Part shown: positions 25,767 through 34,022 of the stretch, piece after piece
Layout: each line of letters begins with the position of its first letter
How positions within the stretch are numbered: the stretch's first letter is position 1
DNA from: Oceanospirillum sp048270425
GTDB taxonomy: Bacteria; Pseudomonadota; Gammaproteobacteria; Pseudomonadales; Halomonadaceae
Assembly: GCA_048270425.1 (NCBI GenBank)
Contig: JBLWSY010000006.1
Location: 133,617 to 197,616 of the forward strand
Direction of reading: 5' to 3'
DNA: 64,000 nucleotides
Notes under the pieces: generated by a model
Database searches by the model: none
What the model saw: only the letters and a program-made list of their open reading frames with translations
What the model was told of the DNA's origin: nothing
Program-made: the position numbers and the translations under genes

Positions 25767-26240
25767 ATGTCATACAGTATCGAGGCCATTGAATCCGTTC
25801 TGCTGACCCGATTAAAGCAGTTGGCTGAAGTATTTAGCCGGAACGACACGGTCAAAGGCCGTGCGCTGAGAATTGTCGATCTTGGGGTGTTTCCCTGGAT
25901 GCAGACAATAGAGATCTCCTTTCTCTTTGAAGGTGACAAGATCGTCGGCATGGATGAATTGGCAGAGGATGATGAGATCGCCGACTGGCCGTTTTATGAC
26001 ATCTCCGGCATCAATGAAGGTCGTTGGCCCGAAGCGGAATCTCTGGCGGCTGAGATGGCTGGTGTTTGGAATGACAGTGACAACCTTGAACTGATACCGT
26101 TTTTGCGGGATTTTGCCAAGGCAGCCCAATCGCCGGAGTTAAAGCAGGCACTGTCTGGCCTGAATCTGGCTGATGATTTTACTTTTCAGATTCTGAATCC
26201 TGATCAGGACAACAGCCCGAATTATTATCTTGAACCTTAA
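25767..26240 (+). CDS. Hypothetical acidic protein
   Basis: 157 residues, rich in Asp/Glu (DELAEDDEIADWPFYDISGI). No motif or family is recognised; predicted soluble. AAGAGG lies upstream of the ATG. It is first of four closely spaced genes (gaps of 34, 76 and 59 bases) ending in the DUF4132 gene, so it is probably part of that operon. Confidence 0.65.
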   Translation: MSYSIEAIESVLLTRLKQLAEVFSRNDTVKGRALRIVDLGVFPWMQTIEISFLFEGDKIVGMDELAEDDEIADWPFYDISGINEGRWPEAESLAAEMAGVWNDSDNLELIPFLRDFAKAAQSPELKQALSGLNLADDFTFQILNPDQDNSPNYYLEP

Positions 26241-26274
26241 CGCGCACTCATAATCAAGCGAAGGGAAGGATCCC

Positions 26275-26964
26275 ATGTATATTGAAAAGCTACCACCGGA
26301 ACAACAAGCCCTGCTGGATTCTTTTGAAGAAGCCGGTGGCGTGGTCGACCTGGTGGTGCTCAACCGTGATGGTGCTAAGCGTAATGCCGAAACCTATCGA
26401 CAGACCGCCCTGATGGCTCTGGATGCGGTAGGTGCTCAGTGGGATCAGTATTTTACCGAGCTGGTGAAGTTACCGGACTACCAGAACTACAAGCGCAATG
26501 AGTTTTTCTCCGTTAACGTCTCTGCCGATAAATTGACCGGTCACCGGATTGACCGGGCAGATTTTCTGGGTTGTCAGTTTTTAGTCAACGAAAACCGTCT
26601 GCTGGTTCGTGGTAAGCACTCGAACTACCTGAATAACTATTTCCGGGAAGGCGATCCTGAAACCGAGCATACCCGTATGCCCCGGGAGCAGCTAAACGCG
26701 TTGCCGGACTATGGTTTCAGCGATGCTTTTCTTTCCCCGCCGTACAACTTGCAGATCAGCAATGAAGCTGCTTGCAGCCTCTTCTGGCAGATAGCTCATG
26801 TTTTCCTATCCGATCTGGATGCGGCGGCTGAGATCTGGAGCTGGTCCACCGAATGTTCCAACTATTTTGAAGCCGGACATGAGTGGTGGGGCAGTCATTT
26901 TTATACCTTCTCCCATCCGGACTCCGAACGAGTGATTGCCGTTCTGGCCTCGGCAACGGATTAG
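26275..26964 (+). CDS. Hypothetical protein in the DUF4132 operon
   Basis: 229 residues, soluble, not recognised. Aromatic-rich second half (WSWSTECSNYFEAGHEWWGS). GAAGGGAAGG precedes the ATG. Second gene of the 25767-30168 unit. No catalytic motif can be named. Confidence 0.65.
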   Translation: MYIEKLPPEQQALLDSFEEAGGVVDLVVLNRDGAKRNAETYRQTALMALDAVGAQWDQYFTELVKLPDYQNYKRNEFFSVNVSADKLTGHRIDRADFLGCQFLVNENRLLVRGKHSNYLNNYFREGDPETEHTRMPREQLNALPDYGFSDAFLSPPYNLQISNEAACSLFWQIAHVFLSDLDAAAEIWSWSTECSNYFEAGHEWWGSHFYTFSHPDSERVIAVLASATD

Positions 26965-27040
26965 AGGCATGCGCAGGTTTAGCCCCAGATTTTGACCCTA
27001 CAAAACCAATAAACCGATTTTATAAAAATGGAGACGCAGG

Positions 27041-27466
27041 ATGTTAGCCACGCATGAGCTGCTTATTCGCGATGAAAACGCCTTTGGCGCCGTTGCCAAT
27101 GAGCTGAAGATCCGTTTCGACCGGGTCAAGGTCACCGTTCAGGACATTATCACCGAGCGGGTGACGCAGGAGGTGGTGAATTACAACCGTAAAGCAGCGG
27201 AATACGGCGCTGACCATGCCCGTTTTCATCTGGTGCAGCCAACGGACCTTGAGCGCCAGCTCAACGGCACAGCTCAGGCCAAAGGTGAGGGCCGTAAACC
27301 GGTGGATCTGGACAAACAGATCGATGTTGCCCTGCAAGCGTTTCAGAGCAACGGCTTTTTTATTCTGATCGATGACCTGCAGGCGGAAACGCTGGAGCAG
27401 ATGGTGGAGATCAAAGCCGGGACCCTGGTCTCTTTTGTCAAGTTAACGCCTTTGGTGGGCGGCTGA
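27041..27466 (+). CDS. Hypothetical protein in the DUF4132 operon
   Basis: 141 residues, soluble, not recognised. It has alternating helix and strand pattern and ends VSFVKLTPLVGG. The C-terminal Gly-Gly invites comparison with ubiquitin-like tails, but there is no supporting fold evidence and no partner enzyme. GGAG lies seven bases before the ATG. Third gene of the DUF4132 unit. Confidence 0.65.
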   Translation: MLATHELLIRDENAFGAVANELKIRFDRVKVTVQDIITERVTQEVVNYNRKAAEYGADHARFHLVQPTDLERQLNGTAQAKGEGRKPVDLDKQIDVALQAFQSNGFFILIDDLQAETLEQMVEIKAGTLVSFVKLTPLVGG

Positions 27467-27525
27467 TTATTTCAGCGTTTTCAGACAGATAAAATCACAG
27501 TTACCGTATAAGGAAGACCCCACAG

Positions 27526-30168
27526 ATGAATGCCGCTGTACCTCAGGCAAACCTGCTGTTTCAGGCGTTTGCCGCCGCTCAGTCTCTGGCATCGGACTAT
27601 ACCGATGCTGCCGCCGTTGAGAAAATGGCCGACACCCTGACGCGTATCGAAACCCATATCGATAAAAATTGCCGCCGTATTTACCCCTCATCCAAGCTGC
27701 CGTTTAAAGAGTGTCCGGATTATGTGCTGATCAGCAAAGCACCGTCCGCAGAGAAGCTGGCCTTTGTGGTCTTTGTGATGTGTCAGGAAGCGGACTATAC
27801 CCAGCCGGAACCTTACGATGCGGATCTGCCTGTGATTCGTCGTCACAATATCCGCCAGAGTCTGTTGGATGCTCTGCTACGCACTAAAATTGAATGTCCG
27901 GATAGACTGTCGTTTAACGCTCTGTTCCGTCTGATGTATATGATGGATGTGCCGGACAAAACCGAAACCCGCCTGCGTTTCCGTCCGTTCAGTGCCCTGG
28001 TGATGCTGCTGGAAAAACACGCGAAACGTTGTGGTGTCAGTGATGCTCTGGTGGAGGATCTGCGCCAGATTCTGCAGCACAAAGAACTGAAAGCGGAGTT
28101 GGGCGGCAGTGGTTACCGCAGTCACTGGGGGCCGGATATTTTAAAAGCAGCGAAAAAACTGCAGCGGTTGCTGAGCGACTTTGACGCTGTGCCTTATGAG
28201 CTGGGCACCGGTCTGGTTGGCAAGCTGATCGCAGATGATCTGGCAACCGTGGATCAGGAGGCACAGGCCAAATGGCATCTGTATTTTCACCATACTTCAA
28301 CCGCAACAGCCGGTAAGCCGTCGAAGAAGTTTGTCACAGAAGCCAACCCGCTGATGGACAATATCGGCACTACGGCGTTTAAAAGCCAGGTGAATCAGTG
28401 GCTGAGTGCTATCGCCGCGATCAAAATTGAAGAGCGTGATATCACCATCAAACTGGGTAATGGCCGTGATTATACCTACAAGGGGTACGAGTATATTGAA
28501 GAGCACAGTTTTAACCTACTTAAGGGGATGCTCTGGAGCCTGAGCCGTTATCATGACAGTCAGACCCTGAAAAATATCGCCCTGCTGACGGAAAAGTGTT
28601 TCCAGAAAATCCCGGAACGTGGTCCTGCAGCAGCCGGTGTCGGCAACGCTGGTATCTATGCGCTGGCGCAGTCCAAAGGGCTTGAAGGCATCAGCCACCT
28701 GTCCCGGCTTAAGCTGCGTATCCGTCAGAATAATACTCAGAAGCTGATTCAGAAATATATTGAAGAACAGGCGGCTAAGCAGGGTATTACCCCGGCCCAG
28801 GTTGAAGAGATTGCGGCACCGGACTTTGGCCTGGTCGACGGCCAGCGAACCGAGCTGTTCGATGATTACCGGCTGGTGCTGACTCATACCGGCGTGGGGG
28901 CTACCACGCTGCAATGGTTTAAACCAGATGGGACAGCACAGAAATCGGTTCCGGCTTTTGTCAAAGACAGCAGTAAACACAAGGCGCGTCTGAAAAAGAT
29001 GCAGGATCTGGCCAAGCAGGTAAAACAGGGTTCCACCACCCAGCGAGACCGTATCGACCGCCTGTATCTGGAGCAGATGAGTTGGAATCCCGAGAGCTTC
29101 AGCAAATACTATCTGAACCATGGCCTGATCAGCCTGTTTGCCAGCCGTCTGATCTGGAATCTGGATGGCGTTGCCGGTCTCTATCATGAAGGTCAGTGGC
29201 AAAATGCCCGGGGCGAAGCGCTTTTTGCTGATGAAGCGGATTTCAATAATGTAGAAAAAATAACCCTGTGGCATCCGCTGGATTCAGGTTCTGAAGAGGT
29301 CCTGGCCTGGCGTGACCGCCTTGATGTACTCAAGATCCGTCAACCGCTGAAACAGGCTTATCGCGAGATCTATATCCTGACCGATGCCGAGATTAATACC
29401 CGGGTCTACTCTAACCGTATGGCCGCCCATATCCTGAAACAGCATCAGTTTAACTCCCTGTCAGCGCTGCGCGGCTGGAAATATTCCCTATTGGGTGCCT
29501 ACGACGATGGGCGTGATGGCGAGATCGCCAGTAAGCCACTACCTGCATATAACATGCAGGCCCAGTTCTGGATCAATGAAATTCTCGACGATAACGACAG
29601 CTTTAACGATGCCGGTATCTGGTATTACGTTGCCACCGATCAGCTGCGTTTTGTTAACGCTGAGGATGAGGCGATCCCTATGGTGGATATTCCACCACTG
29701 GTGCTGTCGGAAGTGATGCGGGATCTGGATCTGTTTGTTGGTGTTGCCAGTGTGGGTAACGATCCGCAGTGGCAGGACGGCGGCCCTGATGCCCGTCCGG
29801 CGTATCGGGAATATTGGCAGAGTTATTCCTTTGGTGATCTGACGGAAGTGGCAAAAACCCGTAAGACCGTGTTGGAGCGTCTGCTGCCACGGTTGAAGAT
29901 CCGGGATAAAGCAGTTATCGAAGGTAAGTTCCTGATGGTGACCGGCACCCGTCACACCTACAAGATCCATATCGGTAGTGGCAACATCCTGATCGCACCG
30001 AATGACCGATATCTTTGTATCGTTCCGGGTCGGGGTAAGGACAAAAATGTTGACCAGGTGTTCCTGCCGTTTGAAGGGGATAACGGTCTGTCTATTGTTT
30101 TGTCCAAAGCCTTTATGCTGGCGGAAGATGACAAAATCACCGATGAGACCATTCTCAGCCAGCTGTAA
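27526..30168 (+). CDS. DUF4132-family protein (MolR-like)
   Basis: 880 residues. The C-terminal half carries the DUF4132 signature: WRDRLDVLKIRQPLKQAYRE, IYILTDAE, NRMAAHILKQHQFNSLSALRGW, and a PPLVLSEVMRDLDLFVGV segment. DUF4132 proteins are large, soluble and often accompany WGR domains, MoxR ATPases or VWA proteins in bacteria. Here no WGR domain and no ATPase partner are seen. The N-terminal ~430 residues look like a helical repeat array. AAGGAAG precedes the ATG. A strong terminator follows at 30183. Biochemical role unknown. Confidence 0.8.
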   Translation: MNAAVPQANLLFQAFAAAQSLASDYTDAAAVEKMADTLTRIETHIDKNCRRIYPSSKLPFKECPDYVLISKAPSAEKLAFVVFVMCQEADYTQPEPYDADLPVIRRHNIRQSLLDALLRTKIECPDRLSFNALFRLMYMMDVPDKTETRLRFRPFSALVMLLEKHAKRCGVSDALVEDLRQILQHKELKAELGGSGYRSHWGPDILKAAKKLQRLLSDFDAVPYELGTGLVGKLIADDLATVDQEAQAKWHLYFHHTSTATAGKPSKKFVTEANPLMDNIGTTAFKSQVNQWLSAIAAIKIEERDITIKLGNGRDYTYKGYEYIEEHSFNLLKGMLWSLSRYHDSQTLKNIALLTEKCFQKIPERGPAAAGVGNAGIYALAQSKGLEGISHLSRLKLRIRQNNTQKLIQKYIEEQAAKQGITPAQVEEIAAPDFGLVDGQRTELFDDYRLVLTHTGVGATTLQWFKPDGTAQKSVPAFVKDSSKHKARLKKMQDLAKQVKQGSTTQRDRIDRLYLEQMSWNPESFSKYYLNHGLISLFASRLIWNLDGVAGLYHEGQWQNARGEALFADEADFNNVEKITLWHPLDSGSEEVLAWRDRLDVLKIRQPLKQAYREIYILTDAEINTRVYSNRMAAHILKQHQFNSLSALRGWKYSLLGAYDDGRDGEIASKPLPAYNMQAQFWINEILDDNDSFNDAGIWYYVATDQLRFVNAEDEAIPMVDIPPLVLSEVMRDLDLFVGVASVGNDPQWQDGGPDARPAYREYWQSYSFGDLTEVAKTRKTVLERLLPRLKIRDKAVIEGKFLMVTGTRHTYKIHIGSGNILIAPNDRYLCIVPGRGKDKNVDQVFLPFEGDNGLSIVLSKAFMLAEDDKITDETILSQL

Positions 30169-30182
30169 TAGCTGATCTGCAG

Positions 30183-30217
30183 GCCTGCCGGATCAACCGG
30201 CAGGCTTTACTATTTTT
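30183..30217 (+). terminator. Terminator closing the DUF4132 unit
   Basis: Perfect nine-base stem GCCTGCCGG/CCGGCAGGC with a five-base loop, followed by a broken T-rich tract, 15 bases after the stop. Confidence 0.85.
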
Positions 30218-30247
30218 ATGCGTTATTTATTAAAAGGACTTATGCCC

Positions 30248-30865
30248 ATGGCAATTAAGTTACAGCCGTTTATTGATACCCATGCGCCCGGTGAGAACCT
30301 GCAACCTGCATCTGCCGAGCTTGTAGCCCGTTACCGGAATTATCTGCCCGCCAGTCTGCTGGAGCTTTGGCAGACCCACGGTTTTGGTTTTTATGGTGAT
30401 GGCCTGATTCAGCTGATTAATCCCGAACAGTATCAGGATAATCTCTGGGGCTGGCTGATGTATGACGAGGAAGACATGAGTCGTCTGCCCATCGCTCTGA
30501 GTGCCTTTGGCGATATCCTCTATTTCCGTAATCTGACCGGTGACGAGGACGAGGCGTTGGATGAGGAAGAGGATGAGGTTGATGTCGCCTTTATCGACCC
30601 GCATACCTCTCAGACCGGTTCATTGGTTTGGTCTCTTGACGAGTTTTTCAACGACTTCTGTTGTGATGATGAAGTCATTGACGAGTTCTTCTGCCGTTCG
30701 CGTTTGTTACAGACCCGAGAGCTAAAAGGAGAGTTGGCTGCTGACGAGATCTATTATCACGTGCCAGCGTTACGTCTTGGCGGTGATGGTGAACCGGCAA
30801 ATAGTGACAAGGGGAATGCTCCTGTTCAGTTGGACCTGCTTTTACAGATGGCGCTGGGCAGTTAA
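30248..30865 (+). CDS. GAD-like/DUF1851 domain protein (Tdi1-immunity-like)
   Basis: 205 residues. The N-terminal part (YRNYLPASLLELWQTHGFGF, ~20-40) matches GAD-like domains, and GLIQLINPEQYQDNLWGWLM with the following strand pattern matches DUF1851, the fold of the type VI immunity protein Tdi1. An acidic block (DEDEALDEEEDEVD) lies mid-protein. Families of this kind are common as immunity proteins but also as stand-alone proteins. ATG 30248 is nine bases after AAAAGGA; ATG 30242 is possible. No adjacent toxin is recognised. Confidence 0.7.
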   Translation: MAIKLQPFIDTHAPGENLQPASAELVARYRNYLPASLLELWQTHGFGFYGDGLIQLINPEQYQDNLWGWLMYDEEDMSRLPIALSAFGDILYFRNLTGDEDEALDEEEDEVDVAFIDPHTSQTGSLVWSLDEFFNDFCCDDEVIDEFFCRSRLLQTRELKGELAADEIYYHVPALRLGGDGEPANSDKGNAPVQLDLLLQMALGS

Positions 30866-30881
30866 TTAATACTGATTCTAT

Positions 30882-30933
30882 CCCTGAGGCGTTGCCCACC
30901 ATAGACGGCTTCACTATGGAGGGCTTCTCAGGG
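30882..30933. repeat. Long imperfect inverted repeat between GAD-like and LRR genes
   Basis: CCCTGAG (30882-30888) pairs with CTCAGGG (30927-30933). Inner GCCC/GGGC and CCATAG/CTATGG segments pair as well, with a nine-base loop. Only a weak T tract follows, so it may be a processed leader structure or a dispersed element rather than a simple terminator. Confidence 0.6.
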
Positions 30934-30988
30934 ACTTTGTTGATGGATAAAGCCTGCCTCGAATATCCGTGCTAAGAAGGAAGTGTAT

Positions 30989-32017
30989 ATGTTTGAGCTG
31001 AGCCTGCTCAGGCTGCCTGATGATATTGACTATATTGCACCGGTGGATGCCCTGCCACATCTTGCCCAATGGGGGCTAAGTGATTTTATCGACAGGGAAA
31101 GGTACGGTCTGGAACTCGGACCGCTGGGGGTGTATCTCCGTGGCGAAGTTGTTGTCGGGCTACAGGTATGTTGCACACTGGATGCAGCGACCCGGAAAGT
31201 GATCAGCGCATTGGATACGCTGGAGATACTGGACCTATATAGCCTTAAAGGCTTTTCTAACCCCTGGATGGGTGATCTGGCGAAACTGCCGCGGTTGAAG
31301 CGGCTTGATCTTCGTTGCACCTCGCTGAACGATAAAGGTCTGGAAAAACTGTCTGCTTCGACATCGCTGGAACAGCTCGATATCCGTAATACCAAGGTGA
31401 ACGAAGACGGTTTTTCGGCCTTGGGCAGGCTGACTCAGCTGCAGTGTCTGCGACTGACACCGCCACCGGCGTTGGACTTTTCCTGTCTGGAACCCATGTC
31501 CCGGCTAACCCGGCTGAAGATACTGGATATTAGCCGCAGCTGGAACCAGTGTGGTTCAGCAGCATTTCCGGCCGCTTCAATCGGGAAAATGACCTCGGGT
31601 ATGAGGCAGCTTGAGACCCTGTACCTGGATTACAGTTCTGAAGGCCGGGAAACCGGGTTGGATTTTCTGGATCATCTGCCGGAGCTGAAACATCTGTCGA
31701 TCCGTTATTTCACCTTCGACGATGCCTCGATTAATGCGTTGCAAAACCGGCCACAGCTGCAAAGTCTGGATATCAGCAGTGGTTTTATTCAGCATATCTC
31801 TCAGGCCAATCACTTGTTTCATAACCTTGGGTCCCTGCAGGCCCTGTATGCAGGTGATTTTTTTATTACCAGTATTTATAGCCCGGATGCAGAACCGAAG
31901 CCGGTTAGCCATATTCCGAAGGTGTATCTGGCCGGGAAATCGTCTGAACAGCCGGAAGATGATCGCCAGGTGCTGTTGCGCCAGTATTTTCCCGGTTTTA
32001 TCGGCTTAAAGGACTGA
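30989..32017 (+). CDS. Leucine-rich repeat protein
   Basis: 342 residues; residues ~75-270 are leucine-rich repeats (LEILDLYSLKGF, LKRLDLRCTSLNDKGLEKL, LEQLDIRNTKVNEDGFSAL, LKILDISRSW, LKHLSIRYFTF, LQSLDISSGFI). There is no signal peptide, so it is presumably a cytoplasmic protein-binding scaffold. ATG 30989 follows AGAAGGAAG. It directly abuts a gene remnant at 32018. Its partner is unknown; the setting beside GAD-like, SMI1 and ankyrin proteins suggests protein-protein recognition. Confidence 0.78.
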   Translation: MFELSLLRLPDDIDYIAPVDALPHLAQWGLSDFIDRERYGLELGPLGVYLRGEVVVGLQVCCTLDAATRKVISALDTLEILDLYSLKGFSNPWMGDLAKLPRLKRLDLRCTSLNDKGLEKLSASTSLEQLDIRNTKVNEDGFSALGRLTQLQCLRLTPPPALDFSCLEPMSRLTRLKILDISRSWNQCGSAAFPAASIGKMTSGMRQLETLYLDYSSEGRETGLDFLDHLPELKHLSIRYFTFDDASINALQNRPQLQSLDISSGFIQHISQANHLFHNLGSLQALYAGDFFITSIYSPDAEPKPVSHIPKVYLAGKSSEQPEDDRQVLLRQYFPGFIGLKD

Positions 32018-32248
32018 TCTGTCGGGACCGTTTTTACTTCGCCCGCCAAAACCCTAAAGTCGCGCCTCATTAAGTTCTCAGATACCCGCTACAGCTATGA
32101 GGTTGGTTTTCTTGAGGCAGGTGATTACACCCTTGCTTATACCTGTGGTAATTCGGGTGACGAGCCTGAAACCGCTGAAACTCTGAGCTATATTGGCACA
32201 ACCAATGTCACTGTGACCGCCGATGAAAAAACGACTCATAACTTTTAA
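32018..32248 (+). pseudogene. C-terminal remnant of a DUF4382-like lipoprotein gene
   Basis: Starting directly after the LRR stop, one frame stays open for 76 codons without a start codon. It reads like a real C-terminus: FSDTRYSYEVGFLEAGDYTL, AYTCGNSGDEPETAE, then TNVTVTADEKTTHNF and TAA. The GDYTLAYTC and TNVTVTA pattern is that of DUF4382-type secreted beta domains. The rest of the gene is absent, so this is most likely a deletion or recombination scar at the end of the LRR gene. Confidence 0.6.
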
Positions 32249-32289
32249 GAGCCAGCTTGATGGCTGAGTAGCAAGTACTCTTAAAAGTT
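32240..32289. repeat. Perfect 12-base inverted repeat with inner hairpin
   Basis: AACTTTTAAGAG (32240-32251) and CTCTTAAAAGTT (32278-32289) flank a small AGCCA/TGGCT hairpin. The left arm includes the stop of the DUF4382 remnant. Confidence 0.6.
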
Positions 32290-32299
32290 GCAGTAGTGA

Positions 32300-32332
32300 C
32301 CGGGTATCCCGTAGGGGATATCCGGTTTTTTC
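32300..32332 (+). terminator. Rho-independent terminator
   Basis: CCGGGTATCCC (32300-32310) pairs with GGGATATCCGG (32315-32325, one G-T pair), then seven T. It closes the LRR/DUF4382 region. Confidence 0.85.
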
Positions 32333-32450
32333 TTATGAGGTGCATTTGGCTTTAAATCCTTAAGCTTTTTTTCCCTCAAGGGTTAGAATCAGGCTATTCA
32401 ATTTTGACGATTATCCGGCCCTGCCATGCAGGATGCCCAAAGGAGTTTTT

Positions 32451-33023
32451 GTGAGCAGTATCCAGCAGAGTATGCAGTCTTTGACTGAGTGGCTGAAAGC
32501 CAATTATCCCGAAGGTCTGGAAGGCCTTAACCCGGCAGCAACTGATGAGCAGCTAAATGCTCTTGAACAGGTGCTGGGTTTTGCCCTGCCGGAGGAACTG
32601 CGTGAGCTGCTGGCAATCCATAACGGTCAGGATTCAGAAGGTGGTTATCTTTTTGATGGTCAGGAATTTCTGTCAGCGGAGCGTATCGCAGAAGAGTGGG
32701 GGGTCTGGAAAAAACTATTGGATGATAAAGCGTTTGCCGGATCTCATTCCCGTGCGGAAAAAGGCATTCGAAACGACTGGTGGAACCCCGGTTGGGTTCC
32801 TTTTACCTATAACGGCAGTGGCGATCATTTCTGTGTGGATACGCAGCCTGCAGAAGGTGGTGTTCCGGGGCAGGTCATTACCATGTGGCACGACATGTCC
32901 GAGCGCGACCGTCTGGCAAACAGTCTGGGTGAATGGCTGAAGAGCTACACTGATGATCTGCAGCGGGGCGAGTTTGTGTATTCTGATGAATATGGCGCTA
33001 TTCTGCATAAGGATGATGTCTAA
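32451..33023 (+). CDS. SMI1/KNR4-family protein
   Basis: 190 residues with the SMI1/KNR4 pattern: ATDEQLNALEQVLGFALPEELRELLAIHNGQ (~27-57), then WVPFTYNGSGDHFCVDTQPA, VITMWHDM and a final LGEWLKSYTDDL helix. This superfamily includes yeast cell-wall regulator Smi1 and many bacterial immunity proteins. GTG 32451 is favoured because AAAGGAG sits five bases upstream; an ATG at 32433 would place that site inside the gene. It is a single gene between two terminators. Confidence 0.8.
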   Translation: MSSIQQSMQSLTEWLKANYPEGLEGLNPAATDEQLNALEQVLGFALPEELRELLAIHNGQDSEGGYLFDGQEFLSAERIAEEWGVWKKLLDDKAFAGSHSRAEKGIRNDWWNPGWVPFTYNGSGDHFCVDTQPAEGGVPGQVITMWHDMSERDRLANSLGEWLKSYTDDLQRGEFVYSDEYGAILHKDDV

Positions 33024-33052
33024 GTGATCTGATCGCACTTTAGGACGATCTG

Positions 33053-33082
33053 AAAGCGTTGCTCTGGCAGCGCTTTTTTTTT
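33053..33082 (+). terminator. Terminator after the SMI1/KNR4 gene
   Basis: AAAGCGTTGC pairs with GCAGCGCTTT (one G-T pair) around TCTG, followed by T. Confidence 0.85.
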
Positions 33083-33256
33083 GAGGGCATACTGATTTCG
33101 AATCTTGTTTAGATCCTTTTCTCAATCTTCTCTTATTCGATTCGGGCTTTTGTGAATCTGTCGGCAAAAATAATGATGAGTTTCAAAAGGTTAGTGCCTT
33201 CTTAGAGCTTTTGCTTAAAATGGTGGCAATTTAATAGCTTTGGGAAGGATTATTCA

Positions 33257-33832
33257 ATGGATGCTTTAACGGTCAATTTTGAACAACAGGATTTCTACCG
33301 TAGTGGGCGAGCGAAATTTGCCAATGGCTGGCACCAGATTCCCAGTGATCCTGAAGTACTCTTTGCTACGGGGCAGCCGGAAGGTGCTGATCAGGCGATG
33401 CTTGATGCGTTTGTCGCTAAAGAAGCCTTCTACTATCAGCTGGTCAGTGACTATCTGAAAGAACACTATTCGGCCTTGCTGGAACGCTCGGAATTTCTCG
33501 ATGTGTTTGATGAAGAGGATCCTGTCTATCCCTCAGATTTTGGAGATCTGACCGAGGAGATCATGCTGAAAGGTGATGTCTTCTCCCTGATTCGCCTGAC
33601 CTCGATTATCTTGTTGCCATCGGAAAACAACGCCATCGGCTTCTGCTTTGAATGCGCATGGGATGAAGAACATGGGCTGGGAATTGTCATCTACAACGAT
33701 GAAATGATCTGGTGTGATGGTGAGCAGGAGGCTTATGCCTGTCTGAATTTTTCCCAGGTATTGGATCTGGATCGTATGTACCGTGCCGACCTGGCTGAGC
33801 GTAAAAAAGAACGTGAAGCGGCACGCGGATAA
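33257..33832 (+). CDS. Hypothetical protein
   Basis: 191 residues, acidic, soluble, not recognised. The central part is FDEEDPVYPSDFGDLTEEIM; the C-terminal half has a beta-rich stretch (GFCFECAWDEEHGLGIVIYN) followed by a charged helix. GGGAAGGA precedes the ATG. It stands alone between the SMI1/KNR4 and ankyrin genes. The composition resembles immunity-like proteins, but no family can be named. Confidence 0.65.
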   Translation: MDALTVNFEQQDFYRSGRAKFANGWHQIPSDPEVLFATGQPEGADQAMLDAFVAKEAFYYQLVSDYLKEHYSALLERSEFLDVFDEEDPVYPSDFGDLTEEIMLKGDVFSLIRLTSIILLPSENNAIGFCFECAWDEEHGLGIVIYNDEMIWCDGEQEAYACLNFSQVLDLDRMYRADLAERKKEREAARG

Positions 33833-34022
33833 ATATCATTTTTTACCCTGGTCAGCCCTATACCAAATTGGCTGTTTCGATAGTCTGTTTACGAAACGGA
33901 TGTTTGATAAGTTGTAATAGCGCCTTGCGACTTCTTGATGCTGGCGGGTTGATTAAGAATGACTTCTTTTATTCCTGTCTCTAAGACAGGGTAATCATAT
34001 TGGATGTGACTGAGGACACTTC

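Noticed and set aside
27041..27466. C-terminal Gly-Gly as a ubiquitin-like tail
   Set aside because: The rest of the protein shows no beta-grasp pattern and no E1/JAB-type partner gene is near.
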